Assembly: GCA_021732405.1 (NCBI GenBank)
Contig: JAKFVB010000002.1
Span: 33,739 to 97,738, forward strand
Reading direction: 5' to 3'
Length of the DNA: 64,000 nucleotides
Origin: Methylotenera sp.
Lineage (GTDB): Bacteria; Pseudomonadota; Gammaproteobacteria; Burkholderiales; Methylophilaceae
A model generated the notes under the pieces. It made no database searches, had not been told where the DNA came from, and worked only from the letters and a program-made list of their open reading frames with translations. The position numbers were made by a program, and so were the translations under genes. This document shows positions 25,723 to 34,531 of the stretch, in pieces. Positions within the stretch are counted from its first letter, which is position 1. Every line of letters starts with the position of its first letter.

Positions 25723-26088
25723 TTAAACGGCGAGATTCCAATTGGGTCGTTCAGGTTTCAACGGGATTATTTCTGGATAACTATAATAAATATCAATCCT
25801 TACAGCAGGCTCGATATATGCCTCAAAAGCTGTCAAGTTATTAGTCATATATTTTATGCTGCCAAGGTGACAGTAAGGGCAATCGTTACCAACATTAGTC
25901 TTTGAACTATCGGCCAAATACTCACTGCTTACATTTTTACTATCCGCTTCTTGTACATCATGTTTTGGTGATTGTTGCCCGACCTGCCTAACCTTTAAAG
26001 TTGTTTCCTGCTGGCAGTATTGAGCAGCAACAGCCCATATTGATTGCAACATAAAAATAAAAAGTATAGCTTTGAATAAATTTTTCAC
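25723..26088 (-). CDS. czcI: CzcI-like periplasmic protein
   Basis: A 121-residue secreted protein with a GTG start and a signal peptide (KAILFIFMLQSIWAVAA). CQQE lies at the mature N-terminus, DCPYCHLGS (a CPYCH metal-binding candidate) lies mid-protein, and the C-terminus ends in PERPNW, as in CzcI-type proteins. It is the first gene of the czcICBA order. CzcI is thought to influence czc regulation or bind metal in the periplasm. The assignment rests on size, position and the Cys and RPNW pattern, and the sequence is otherwise divergent. Confidence 0.65.
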   Translation of the reverse strand: MKNLFKAILFIFMLQSIWAVAAQYCQQETTLKVRQVGQQSPKHDVQEADSKNVSSEYLADSSKTNVGNDCPYCHLGSIKYMTNNLTAFEAYIEPAVRIDIYYSYPEIIPLKPERPNWNLAV

Positions 26089-26342
26089 AATATTACTCTA
26101 TCACGATGTATCGTGGTCCACAAATAATTCTAAAATAATTTATTCTACAGCCAGCCCCAATTCTAATGGAAGCAAGATTTGTTGGCTTTGTCAGTTACGT
26201 ACAACGCCTTACGGCTTTTGAAGTTTTGCACTGTTGAGATCAAGTATAAAGCCCCAGATTAAAAGCCGAGTAGCCTGAAGCTTCCTGTCAATCAGTCGGG
26301 TTTTTAAACCTCGACAATTTGAAGGGAACTGCATACACTCAA

Positions 26343-26912
26343 TCAAGCTAAGCCATTTAAATGCTCATATAGAATATAACAACCGATTCCAACCAAGATG
26401 ATGCCGCCTAAGATTTCTGCACGCTTGCCGACTACCATCCCCATCACACGTCCTAGCATGACTCCTAGAGTCACCATGGTAAAAGTGGCAAATCCTATAG
26501 CGGCTGCGGTGACAAAAATATTCACATCAATAAAAGCAAGTCCAACGCCAACGGCCATAGCATCAATACTGGTGGCAAAAGCGGTAATCGCTAAGACAAT
26601 GAATGTGTGATGATTCGGCTTTTCCTCAGCAGATTCACTTTCTTTGAATCCTGCATAAATCATGTGAATGCCGAGAATTACCAGTAATGTAAAAGCAATC
26701 CAATGATCCCAGGCAACCACATAAGTTGATGCGCCTTTACCAATTAACCAGCCTATCAATGGCGTTATAGTCTCAATGACTCCGAAGATAAGTCCTGTGC
26801 GAAGTGCTTCTGAAAGTTTAGGTCTTTTTAACGCTGCACCTTTACCGATAGCAGCAGCAAATGCATCGGTGGACATGGCAAGCGCAAGAAGCGCGGTGGA
26901 AATAATATTCAT
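26343..26912 (-). CDS. mntP: Manganese exporter MntP
   Basis: A 189-residue membrane protein with six predicted helices. It has the two conserved Asp segments [17 protein letters not shown] (N-terminal) and [17 protein letters not shown] (second half), the internal repeat that defines MntP. It exports Mn(II) across the inner membrane. The length is standard. It is alone on its transcript, with a long 5' leader carrying a yybP-ykoY-type manganese riboswitch, which fits control by manganese and strongly supports the function. Confidence 0.95.
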   Translation of the reverse strand: MNIISTALLALAMSTDAFAAAIGKGAALKRPKLSEALRTGLIFGVIETITPLIGWLIGKGASTYVVAWDHWIAFTLLVILGIHMIYAGFKESESAEEKPNHHTFIVLAITAFATSIDAMAVGVGLAFIDVNIFVTAAAIGFATFTMVTLGVMLGRVMGMVVGKRAEILGGIILVGIGCYILYEHLNGLA

Positions 26913-26924
26913 GGATAGTTTCTA

Positions 26925-27078
26925 GTCGGGCCAAGAATAGTGAATGTCATCACGCCCGACTTCATATCGCGTTGACATCCATTAGTCTCGCCAACCGAAA
27001 ACGGCTATCTGCACCACGACAAAGGTCGATTATGTTGACACAGACACTTCAGATAAAAAGCAGGCTACTCCCCAAGGG
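26925..27078 (-). promoter_or_regulatory. yybP-ykoY manganese riboswitch upstream of mntP
   Basis: Read on the minus strand, the leader begins near 27074 with GGGGAGTAGCCTG. It continues with GTCAACATAATCGACC and then GGCGAGACTAATGG, in the order of the conserved loops of the yybP-ykoY class. Downstream, GTCGGGC (26954-26960) and GCCCGAC (26925-26931) form a perfect seven-base-pair stem just before mntP and are the likely expression platform. Mn(II) binding should turn mntP on. Confidence 0.88.
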
Positions 27079-27198
27079 TTAATTTGATTTTAACCGATAT
27101 CAGAAGATTTCTAAAATTAATCACAAAGTTGTTATTTGCTTCGAGTCAAAGTGACAGTGCCTTACCTTTAGTTTTCATTTCGACTTTGAATGTAAAGC

Positions 27199-27918
27199 TT
27201 AAATTAATTGTTGTTTAACTCGATTACTAATCGATTCAGCTGATTCTTTGCGCTCACTGTATCGGTCTACCAGTAAGCCAGACACATCCCGTATTAATAA
27301 CGTGAATTTAACCAATTCCTCCATGACATCAACCACTCTGTCATAGTATGCAGATGGTTTCATTCTGCCATCCTCATTAAACTCTTGGAAAGCTTTAGCG
27401 ACAGACGATTGGTTAGGTATTGTTATCATGCGCATCCAACGCCCTAATATCCGCATTTGGTTTACTGCATTAAATGATTGAGACCCGCCTGACACTTCCA
27501 TGACTGCAAGTGTTTTACCCTGCGTAGGTCGAACAGCGCCCATTGCTAATGGAATCCAGTCAATTTGGGCTTTCATAATTCCTGTCATTGCGCCATGTCT
27601 TTCAGGCGAGCACCAGACCATGCCTTCAGACCATACTGTAAGTTCGCGTAATTCTTGCACCTTTGGATGGGTTTCAGGCGCATCATCAGGCAACGGCAAA
27701 CCATGTGGATTAAATATTTTAACCTCACCGCCTAATGCTTCGAGCAATCTAGCCGCCTCAAGTATCAGTAATTTACTGTAAGACCGTTCTCTTAAAGAGC
27801 CATATAACAATAAAAAACGAGGCGCATGATTTGATGGCACGTGATTAGTTAATGCCGATATGTTCCTTCGGCTGAATAATTCACTATCAACATTCGGCAA
27901 ATCATCCAATGATTTCAT
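27199..27918 (-). CDS. arsH: ArsH, NADPH-dependent FMN reductase of arsenic resistance
   Basis: The protein has 239 residues. The flavodoxin-like FMN site [23 protein letters not shown] and [22 protein letters not shown] are signatures of ArsH. The N-terminal extension (about 30 residues) and length also fit. ArsH oxidises organoarsenicals and reduces flavin or quinones with NADPH. It is the last gene of the ars operon, its ATG directly abutting the end of arsC, so they are co-translated. Confidence 0.93.
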   Translation of the reverse strand: MKSLDDLPNVDSELFSRRNISALTNHVPSNHAPRFLLLYGSLRERSYSKLLILEAARLLEALGGEVKIFNPHGLPLPDDAPETHPKVQELRELTVWSEGMVWCSPERHGAMTGIMKAQIDWIPLAMGAVRPTQGKTLAVMEVSGGSQSFNAVNQMRILGRWMRMITIPNQSSVAKAFQEFNEDGRMKPSAYYDRVVDVMEELVKFTLLIRDVSGLLVDRYSERKESAESISNRVKQQLI

Positions 27919-28398
27919 TTATTTAATCTCACCAATTGTATTGAGCTGGCTTTGCAGTTCAGCTTTATTGTTAATTTCAAATGATGATGCAGGCAACTTT
28001 AAAAATGCTTCTATACGTTTACGAAGTATTGAATAGGCCAATTCAAATGCAGCATCAATTTCTGCATCAGTTCCTGTTGCTTTTGCAGGGTCATCAACAC
28101 CCCAATGCGCTCTAATCACTTTGCCTAAATAAGCTGGACAAGTTTCACCTGCGGCATTGCCACAAACGGTAATCACAACATCGGGCGTTACGGGTAAATT
28201 GTCCCAAGATTTACTTGTATAGCCATCGGTAGCAATACCTTTGGATGATAACAAAGCAATGGATTTAGGATGGACAAATCCAGCAGGCTGACTACCTGCA
28301 CTTATGGCTTTCATATCACTTGGCGCTAATGCATTAAACGTCGCTTCAGCTAAAATAGAACGGCAAGAATTGCCCGTGCATAAAAATAATATGTTCAT
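27919..28398 (-). CDS. arsC: Arsenate reductase ArsC, low-molecular-weight phosphatase type
   Basis: A 159-residue protein starting NILFLCTGNSCRSILAEA, which contains the CxxNxCRS phosphatase loop (first Cys the nucleophile). It also has AGSQPAGFVHPKSI, VVITVCGNAAGETCPAY with further redox Cys, and HWGVDDPAKATG (the acid loop). It reduces arsenate to arsenite using a thioredoxin- or glutaredoxin-linked Cys relay. It lies between acr3 (16-base gap) and arsH (no gap). The later Cys pair suits the thioredoxin-coupled type. Confidence 0.93.
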   Translation of the reverse strand: MNILFLCTGNSCRSILAEATFNALAPSDMKAISAGSQPAGFVHPKSIALLSSKGIATDGYTSKSWDNLPVTPDVVITVCGNAAGETCPAYLGKVIRAHWGVDDPAKATGTDAEIDAAFELAYSILRKRIEAFLKLPASSFEINNKAELQSQLNTIGEIK

Positions 28399-28414
28399 TC
28401 TTTACTCTTAAAAA

Positions 28415-29488
28415 TTAATTAGTTTCATACCAATGTTTACTGCGATTGACAATAGCTACCACCGACAACATCACAGGCACTTCAATTAACACCCCGACAA
28501 CCGTGGCAAGAGCAGCACCTGAATTAAAACCAAATAATGCAATCGCTGTAGCTACCGCCAGTTCAAAGAAATTTGAAGCACCAATTAAAGCAGATGGACC
28601 TGCTACGCAATGCGCCACTTTAAGTTTCTTATTCAACCAGTAAGCCAACATGGAATTGAAGTACACCTGAATCGTGATGGGAATAGCTAAAAGTCCAATA
28701 ATGATTGGTTGCGCTAATATTTGCTCGCCTTGAAATGCAAACAAAAGTACTAAAGTAACGAGTAATGCTAACAATGAAATGGGATGTAGACGTTTAACAA
28801 AACTCTCAAAAGTATGTTGGCCTTTGAATAGTAGTAACTTACGCAATATTTGGCTAATCACTACTGGCACAACAATGAACAAAAGCACGGATAAAAATAG
28901 CGTATTCCACGGCACGGTAATGCTTGATAGTCCAAGTAACAACGCAACGAGTGGAGCAAATGCAAATAACATAATGGCATCATTTATGGCCACTTGCGAA
29001 AGTGTAAACTTCGGCTCACCACCACATAGACCACTCCACACAAATACCATTGCCGTACATGGTGCAGCGGCTAGTAGAATCAATCCTGCGATGTAGCTGT
29101 CAATCTGTTCTACAGGTAATAAGCCAGCAAATAGATGACGTATAAATATCCAAGCCAGTAATGCCATTGAGAATGGCTTTACCACCCAGTTAATAAACAG
29201 TGTTACTCCTATCCCTTTACTGTGCGTTAACACATCTTTCATTGCGCTGAAGTCAATTTTAAGTAGCATCGGGATAATCATCAGCCATATCAATACAGCA
29301 ACAGGCAAATTCACTTCAGCGACTTTTAGATTTCCTACTGAATGAAAGAAACTGGGGAATAATTTACCTAATGTGATACCGATAATGATGCAGCCAAGCA
29401 CCCACCAAGTAAGATTGCGTTCAAAAGTACCCATTGTTTGTTTAGTAATATTTAATTCGCTTGATACTGCTACTTTATCCATACCCAT
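28415..29488 (-). CDS. acr3: Arsenite efflux permease Acr3
   Basis: A 357-residue membrane protein of about ten helices. It has the Acr3 motif AAAPCTAMVFVWSGLCGGEP, holding the essential Cys, as well as ALIGASNFFELAVATAIALFG and the start TFERNLTWWVLGCIIIGITLGKL. It exports arsenite from the cytoplasm using the proton gradient, without an ArsA ATPase. It follows arsR by 6 bases and precedes arsC. It is Acr3 rather than ArsB because ArsB has a different, 12-helix sequence. Confidence 0.93.
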   Translation of the reverse strand: MGMDKVAVSSELNITKQTMGTFERNLTWWVLGCIIIGITLGKLFPSFFHSVGNLKVAEVNLPVAVLIWLMIIPMLLKIDFSAMKDVLTHSKGIGVTLFINWVVKPFSMALLAWIFIRHLFAGLLPVEQIDSYIAGLILLAAAPCTAMVFVWSGLCGGEPKFTLSQVAINDAIMLFAFAPLVALLLGLSSITVPWNTLFLSVLLFIVVPVVISQILRKLLLFKGQHTFESFVKRLHPISLLALLVTLVLLFAFQGEQILAQPIIIGLLAIPITIQVYFNSMLAYWLNKKLKVAHCVAGPSALIGASNFFELAVATAIALFGFNSGAALATVVGVLIEVPVMLSVVAIVNRSKHWYETN

Positions 29489-29494
29489 AATTCT

Positions 29495-29818
29495 CTATTT
29501 TGGTTTGCATGTAGGAGAAGGAGCGCAATCTTTTGCCCCTGCACAGCAATTCTCAGTCAGGTAAGCTAATAAGCCATTCATTGCATCATAGTTTGCTGAA
29601 TAATAAATAAAGCGACTTACTTGACGTGAATTGATTAATCCCGCATGGCTTAATTCTTTAAGATGAAAAGAAAGCGTGCTGGCTGGAATTTGAAGTGTTT
29701 CGCCAATATTTCCAGCAGGAAGACCTTCTTGCCCAGCCTGCACAAGTAGCCTGAATATTTTCAGACGCGCTTCTTGAGCAATTGATGAAAGTTGTAATAT
29801 TGCTGATTTAATATCCAT
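29495..29818 (-). CDS. arsR: ArsR arsenite-responsive repressor
   Basis: A 107-residue winged-helix repressor (LSSIAQEARLKIFRLLVQAG, then IPASTLSFHLKELSHAGLI as recognition helix). Its metalloid site is C-terminal: C91, C92, C98 and C104, with the C-C-x5-C spacing of the Acidithiobacillus ferrooxidans ArsR type. The ELCVCDL motif of the E. coli type in the DNA-binding helix is absent. It is first in the ars operon and probably binds the palindrome just upstream. Confidence 0.93.
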   Translation of the reverse strand: MDIKSAILQLSSIAQEARLKIFRLLVQAGQEGLPAGNIGETLQIPASTLSFHLKELSHAGLINSRQVSRFIYYSANYDAMNGLLAYLTENCCAGAKDCAPSPTCKPK

Positions 29819-29823
29819 AAACT

Positions 29824-29851
29824 CTATATTTCCATAAATATAGAAATATAG
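29824..29851. promoter_or_regulatory. ArsR operator candidate
   Basis: CTATATTTC (29824-29832) and GAAATATAG (29843-29851) form a perfect nine-base inverted repeat with a ten-base spacer. It lies six bases before the arsR start codon on the minus strand, in the position expected of an ArsR-family operator. Confidence 0.65.
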
Positions 29852-29945
29852 TCAAGTGATATATTATTTAGCGAATGACTACTTGGTGGCGTATGTAGCT
29901 ATTCTTAAGGTCAAGTTCTGGCTCAATGTGGACGCTAAACCCAAC

Positions 29946-32273
29946 TTAACCTTGAGACCTTTTCAATCGTAACGCATTCGTAATTACAGAAACTGAACTT
30001 AAACTCATTGCCAATGCCGCAATCATTGGTGAGAGTAACCATCCAGTAAACGGATAAAGAACGCCTGCCGCTAAAGGAACGCCTAAAGCATTATAAATAA
30101 ATGCAAAGCCTAAATTCTGTTTCATATTGGCAATTGTTTGTTCAGAAATGGCACGCGCTTGAGCAATACCACGTAAGTCGCCTTTAACAAGTGTAACTTG
30201 AGCACTGTTCATCGCCACATCCGTACCTGTTCCCATAGCAACCCCCACGTCCGCTTTCGCTAATGCAGGTGCGTCATTGATTCCATCTCCAGCCATGGCT
30301 ACTACATGCCCTTCATGTTGTAATTTATCTACCAAGGCAAGTTTATCGGCAGGTTTTACCTCGCCATAAAATTCTTCTATGCCCAACTGATCAGCAACTG
30401 ATTTGGCTGTTAGAAGTCCATCTCCCGTTGCCATGATGACGCGCATGCCTAATGTTTTCAAAGTTGATAATGCTTCTATTGTGCTTTCTTTAACGGGATC
30501 TGATATTGATAACAAGCCTGCAACAAGTCCTTCCACTGATAGATATACCACGCTAGCGCCTGTGGCGCGCAATTCGTCCGCCTGTACTTTCAGTAACCCG
30601 ATTTGTACGTTGATCTGATCCATTAACGCAGTATTTCCAAGCGCTAATTGTTTCCCATTGACACTGCCACGCACTCCAATTCCCGTACTGGACTCAAAAT
30701 TATCCACTTTATCTAGTATCAAACCTTTTTCACGCGCCGCTTTTACGATGGCATCGGCTAATGGGTGTTCACTGCCTTGGTCAAGACTGGCTGCCAGGCG
30801 TAACACTTCGTCTTCACTAAAACCTGATGCTGCTAAGGCTTGATTGAAGCGTGGTTTACCTTCGGTCAATGTCCCCGTCTTATCGACGATCAAAACATCG
30901 ACTTTGCGGAAGTTTTCGATTGCTGCAGCATCGCGAAACAACACTCCTTGCGATGCTGCTTTACCAGTGGCGACCATGATAGACATCGGCGTTGCCATAC
31001 CAAGTGCACAAGGGCAAGCAATGATGAGTACCGCCACTGCGTTGATTAGACCAAACACCCAACTAGGCTCTGGACCAAACAACCCCCAAACCACAAATGT
31101 CATCAATGCAATGGCAACGACAGTAACTACGAAGTAGCCAGCCACTTGGTCAGCCATGCGCTGCATAGGTGCTTTTGAGCGTTGCGCTTGCATGACCATT
31201 TGAACAATACTGGCCAATACCGTTTGTGATCCCACTTTTTGAGAACGCATGATTAATGCGCCGTTGGTATTCATAGTTGCGCCAATAAGATTATCCCCAA
31301 CCCCTTTCGTAACAGGCATAGGTTCGCCAGTGAGCATGGATTCATCCACTGCGCTTTGACCTTCTATAACAATGCCATCAACAGGGACTTTTTCACCAGG
31401 ACGAATACGTAGCAGGTCACCGACATGAACATGTGTAAGTGCAACGTCTTCTTCAACTCCGTCCGCATTTATCCTACGGGCTGTTTTAGGCGATAAACCA
31501 AGTAATGATTTAATGGCAGCAGACGTTTGTGAGCGTGCCTTAAGTTCAAGAATTTGGCCGAGAAGAGTTAAGGAAATAATTACTGCAGCCGCTTCAAAAT
31601 AGACGGCTACGCGACCCATTGCAATAAAAGATGCAGGGAATACATCGGGGAAAACCGTGGCAACAACACTATAAATAAATGCGGCTGCAGTCCCTAAGCC
31701 GATCAAAGTCCACATGTTCGGACTGCGATTCACGATTGATTGAAAACCACGTACGAAGAATGGCCAACCTGCCCATAATACTATGGGTAAAGATAATATA
31801 AGCTCTATCCAGCTTTGCGTGCCCATCTGAAACCATTGCAAACGGTGACCGAGCATTGCCAACAAGGTAACTGTAAGGGTTAATGGCAGTGTCCAAATAA
31901 AGCGCCGTTTAAAATCCACCAATTCAGGACTCTCACCTTCATCCAAATTAGGCATTTCAGGCTCTAGTGCCATGCCGCATTTAGGACAAGCACCCGCATG
32001 TTCTTGGCGGACTTCGGGGTGCATTGGGCAGGTGTAAATAGTACCTGTCGCTAGAATTTCAGAAGGGTTGGGATTTGCGACTTTGGTGGCGGGAAGCGCT
32101 TGAGAAGCGTCCACTAAATACTTTGATGGTTCGGCAACAAACTTAGTCCTGCAACCAGCGCTGCAAAAATAGACGGGCTTATCTTTATATTTGAAGACAT
32201 GAGGTGACTTTTCCGTAACCGTCATGCCGCAAACTGGATCTTTGAAAGATATTTTAGCGTCTGCAGCATCCAT
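29946..32273 (-). CDS. Copper-exporting P1B-type ATPase with YHS and heavy-metal-binding domains
   Basis: The protein has 775 residues. A YHS domain ([10 protein letters not shown], then [17 protein letters not shown], about 10-50) and a [23 protein letters not shown] domain (about 80-105) replace the usual HMA domain. The core has [13 protein letters not shown] (CPC), [11 protein letters not shown] (phosphorylated Asp), SEHPLADAI and [23 protein letters not shown]. The late helix segment [14 protein letters not shown] is of the Cu(I) type. It would export Cu(I) or Ag(I), with the YHS domain perhaps acting in silver or copper handling. It lies 30 bases after the chaperone gene, and GGAG precedes the start. 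Confidence 0.9.
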   Translation of the reverse strand: MDAADAKISFKDPVCGMTVTEKSPHVFKYKDKPVYFCSAGCRTKFVAEPSKYLVDASQALPATKVANPNPSEILATGTIYTCPMHPEVRQEHAGACPKCGMALEPEMPNLDEGESPELVDFKRRFIWTLPLTLTVTLLAMLGHRLQWFQMGTQSWIELILSLPIVLWAGWPFFVRGFQSIVNRSPNMWTLIGLGTAAAFIYSVVATVFPDVFPASFIAMGRVAVYFEAAAVIISLTLLGQILELKARSQTSAAIKSLLGLSPKTARRINADGVEEDVALTHVHVGDLLRIRPGEKVPVDGIVIEGQSAVDESMLTGEPMPVTKGVGDNLIGATMNTNGALIMRSQKVGSQTVLASIVQMVMQAQRSKAPMQRMADQVAGYFVVTVVAIALMTFVVWGLFGPEPSWVFGLINAVAVLIIACPCALGMATPMSIMVATGKAASQGVLFRDAAAIENFRKVDVLIVDKTGTLTEGKPRFNQALAASGFSEDEVLRLAASLDQGSEHPLADAIVKAAREKGLILDKVDNFESSTGIGVRGSVNGKQLALGNTALMDQINVQIGLLKVQADELRATGASVVYLSVEGLVAGLLSISDPVKESTIEALSTLKTLGMRVIMATGDGLLTAKSVADQLGIEEFYGEVKPADKLALVDKLQHEGHVVAMAGDGINDAPALAKADVGVAMGTGTDVAMNSAQVTLVKGDLRGIAQARAISEQTIANMKQNLGFAFIYNALGVPLAAGVLYPFTGWLLSPMIAALAMSLSSVSVITNALRLKRSQG

Positions 32274-32303
32274 TTAGTTAACTCCTAATGATTTCTTATT
32301 TGT

Positions 32304-32555
32304 TTACCCACAACATCCTTTACCTGAAGACTGTTGTGAAGTGTCAGAACCATCTATACCATAACCAGCCTCTTTTATCGCTAGTTTCAACTGCTCAGGC
32401 GAGGTCATCTTTTCATCATACTCTACTGTCGCATTAGCATCGGATAATGAAACATTGACATTCACAACTCCATTTACGGTATTTAAAGCTTTTGTAACAT
32501 TGCTACTACAACCGCCACATGTCATACCTGTTACTTTAATTTGCGTAAATTGCAT
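32304..32555 (-). CDS. copZ: CopZ-like copper chaperone (HMA domain)
   Basis: An 83-residue protein with one HMA domain: IKVTGMTCGGCSSNVTKALNTVNGVVNVNVSLSDANATVEYD, with the metal-binding MTCGGC. A short Cys-rich tail ends in GKGCCG, which could add metal ligands. It probably delivers Cu(I) to the ATPase encoded downstream. AGGAC lies just before the ATG. Confidence 0.9.
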   Translation of the reverse strand: MQFTQIKVTGMTCGGCSSNVTKALNTVNGVVNVNVSLSDANATVEYDEKMTSPEQLKLAIKEAGYGIDGSDTSQQSSGKGCCG

Positions 32556-32615
32556 GGTAAGTCCTCATTCTGTTGAATATCAAAAACAATAAAATTGATT
32601 AAGGAGATTCTTGAT

Positions 32616-33008
32616 TTATTTTTGTTTAGCTAACCATTTGTCAAATTGAGCGATTTCCTTTTTCTGAGCACTCATAATTTTTTTTGCCATTGCCTTCATT
32701 TCAGGGGATTTACCATGGGCTATTTCCATTTTTGCCATATCTAACGCTTGCTGATGATGCATCTTCATCATCATCGCAAAATCTTTGTCAACGTCGCCAG
32801 ACATTTCCATGTTTTGCATTGTTTCCATACCCGTTTTCATTGAGTCCATCATTTCATGCGAGCCACCACCTTTTTCCATGTGCTCATGAGATGTTGCAAT
32901 GGTTGATGTTTCAGCATTTGCTAATGTCATGAAACTTGATGACATGATTAATGCCGTAATCGGAACAATACTTAAAGCTTTAACTAATTTAACTGATTTG
33001 AATATCAT
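32616..33008 (-). CDS. DUF305-family periplasmic protein
   Basis: The ATG at 33008 is chosen because GGAGAG sits right before it; a TTG twelve bases upstream would place it inside the coding region. The 130-residue protein has a signal peptide (LVKALSIVPITALIMSSSFMTLANA) and a Met/His-rich region (HEHMEKGGGSHEMMDSMKTG). It then has KDFAMMMKMHHQQALDMAKMEI and EIAQFDKWL, the DUF305 pattern. DUF305 proteins are periplasmic and often sit in copper operons, where they are suspected of binding copper through Met and His. The direct function is unproven. Confidence 0.85.
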   Translation of the reverse strand: MIFKSVKLVKALSIVPITALIMSSSFMTLANAETSTIATSHEHMEKGGGSHEMMDSMKTGMETMQNMEMSGDVDKDFAMMMKMHHQQALDMAKMEIAHGKSPEMKAMAKKIMSAQKKEIAQFDKWLAKQK

Positions 33009-33032
33009 TTTTCTCTCCAATGTATAAAAGGT

Positions 33033-33087
33033 TTAAAACTTGATCTTAATTGATAACAAATGTTATTAAATTTGACCAAGTTTTAAA
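33033..33087. repeat. Large imperfect palindrome before the DUF305 gene
   Basis: Two 27-base arms around a single central base match in about 21 positions. The ends (TTTAAAACTTG and CAAGTTTTAAA) and the centre (ATAACA and TGTTAT) pair fully. It sits in the gap between the multicopper oxidase gene and the DUF305 gene. It could end the upstream transcript or act as an operator for the DUF305-copZ-ATPase genes. Confidence 0.6.
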
Positions 33088-33135
33088 TTATCTCAAGAGA
33101 AAATTATAGTCTGTACGTTAGCAAGCTTAGGCCGG

Positions 33136-34530
33136 TTAATGACCTGCATGACCTGATGGTTTGCGAACATTTAACTCAATTCCAGCATCAGGTGTCTTCA
33201 TATCTGACCGTTCAACAGGAGGCAGGTCGTTTACAACTTCGCTTGCCACCGTACCTTTAGGGTGCTTGTAATAACCAGGGTCTTTAAAATCATTGCGAGC
33301 AAGGCCTTCTCTTACTTTAACTGTAGTGAACATACCGCCCATTTCAACAGCACCGAATTGCGCCTTACCAGTCATCATGGGGAGCGTGTTTTCAGGTAAT
33401 GGCATATCCATCATTTCTGCCATCTCTGTCATTTCCGACATGCCAGTTTTACCCATTGGCATATAATCTGGCACTAAATTACCGATTTTTTTCATCAAGT
33501 CACCTTGTTTCACGCCAAGTAAAGTAGGGATGTCGTGTCCCATAGCGTTCATGGTGTGATGACTCTTGTGACAGTGAAACGCCCAATCACCAGGTTCATT
33601 TGCCACAAATTCAATCGCGCGCATTTGACCCACTGCAATGTCTGTCGTCACTTCTGGCCAGCGTGCGGTTGGAGGAACCCATCCGCCATCAGTGCCAGTG
33701 ACTTGAAACTCGTGCCCATGAATATGAATTGGGTGGTTGGTCATGGTGAGGTTGCCAACACGGATGCGAACACGCTCATCCTTGCGGACAACTATGGGAT
33801 CAATACCTGGGAAAACACGGCTGTTCCATGTCCATAAGTTGAAATCTAACATGGTGCTTACTTTGGGTGTGTAGCTACCAGGATCAATATCATATGCATT
33901 TAGTAGAAAGATAAAATCACGATCAACTGGCATAAATTTCGGGTTCTTCGGGTGTGTGACCCAACTCCCCATCATACCCATCGCCATTTGTAACATTTCA
34001 TCGGCATGCGGATGATACATAAACGTTCCAGCTCGTCTTGCCTCAAATTCATACATAAACGTTTTACCTGGTGGGATTGGTGGTTGATTAAGGCCACTAA
34101 CGCCATCCATACCATTCGGTAATCTTTGACCATGCCAGTGAATACTTGTTATTTCAGGTAAACGGTTCGTTACAAAAATTCTGACCTTATCCCCTTCAAC
34201 CACCTCAATTGTAGGGCCAGGGCTTTGCCCGTTATAGCCCCATAAATGTGCTTTCATGCCTGGCGCCAACTCACGTACAACGGGTTCAGCCACCAAATGA
34301 AATTCTTTTACTCCTTTATTCATGCGCCATGGCAAACTCCAACCATTAAGCGTTACAACGGGGTTATAGGGCCTTCCAGTATTTGGTTGCAAAGGTGCTT
34401 GTGTGATGCCTTGCTCCATTGAGACGATTTCCGGCAAAGCGGCCATCGAAACTTTACTCACAGCAGATGCAGCAATGCCAGCACCCGCTAATCTGAAAAA
34501 GTCACGTCTACTAAATTTAGAAAAATCCAT
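33136..34530 (-). CDS. Multicopper oxidase with Tat signal
   Basis: A 464-residue protein. SRRDFFRLAGAGIAASAVS is a Tat signal, so it is exported folded to the periplasm. The copper sites are IHWHGQRLPNGMDG, MYHPHADEMLQM, HPIHIHGHEFQVTG and HCHKSHHTMNAMGHD, which together supply the type 1, 2 and 3 copper ligands. A Met-rich stretch (MGKTGMSEMTEMAEMMDMPLP) precedes the last strand and may help Cu(I) oxidation, as in CueO. It probably oxidises Cu(I) to the less toxic Cu(II). It is followed by the DUF305-chaperone-ATPase genes and preceded one base away by an outer-membrane factor. Confidence 0.9.
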   Translation of the reverse strand: MDFSKFSRRDFFRLAGAGIAASAVSKVSMAALPEIVSMEQGITQAPLQPNTGRPYNPVVTLNGWSLPWRMNKGVKEFHLVAEPVVRELAPGMKAHLWGYNGQSPGPTIEVVEGDKVRIFVTNRLPEITSIHWHGQRLPNGMDGVSGLNQPPIPPGKTFMYEFEARRAGTFMYHPHADEMLQMAMGMMGSWVTHPKNPKFMPVDRDFIFLLNAYDIDPGSYTPKVSTMLDFNLWTWNSRVFPGIDPIVVRKDERVRIRVGNLTMTNHPIHIHGHEFQVTGTDGGWVPPTARWPEVTTDIAVGQMRAIEFVANEPGDWAFHCHKSHHTMNAMGHDIPTLLGVKQGDLMKKIGNLVPDYMPMGKTGMSEMTEMAEMMDMPLPENTLPMMTGKAQFGAVEMGGMFTTVKVREGLARNDFKDPGYYKHPKGTVASEVVNDLPPVERSDMKTPDAGIELNVRKPSGHAGH

Positions 34531-34531
34531 G

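Noticed and set aside
26089-26342. Possible terminator between mntP and the CzcI-like gene
   Set aside because: The hairpin GTCGAGGTTT to AAACCCGAC has a bulge and no T-run, so it is too weak to call.
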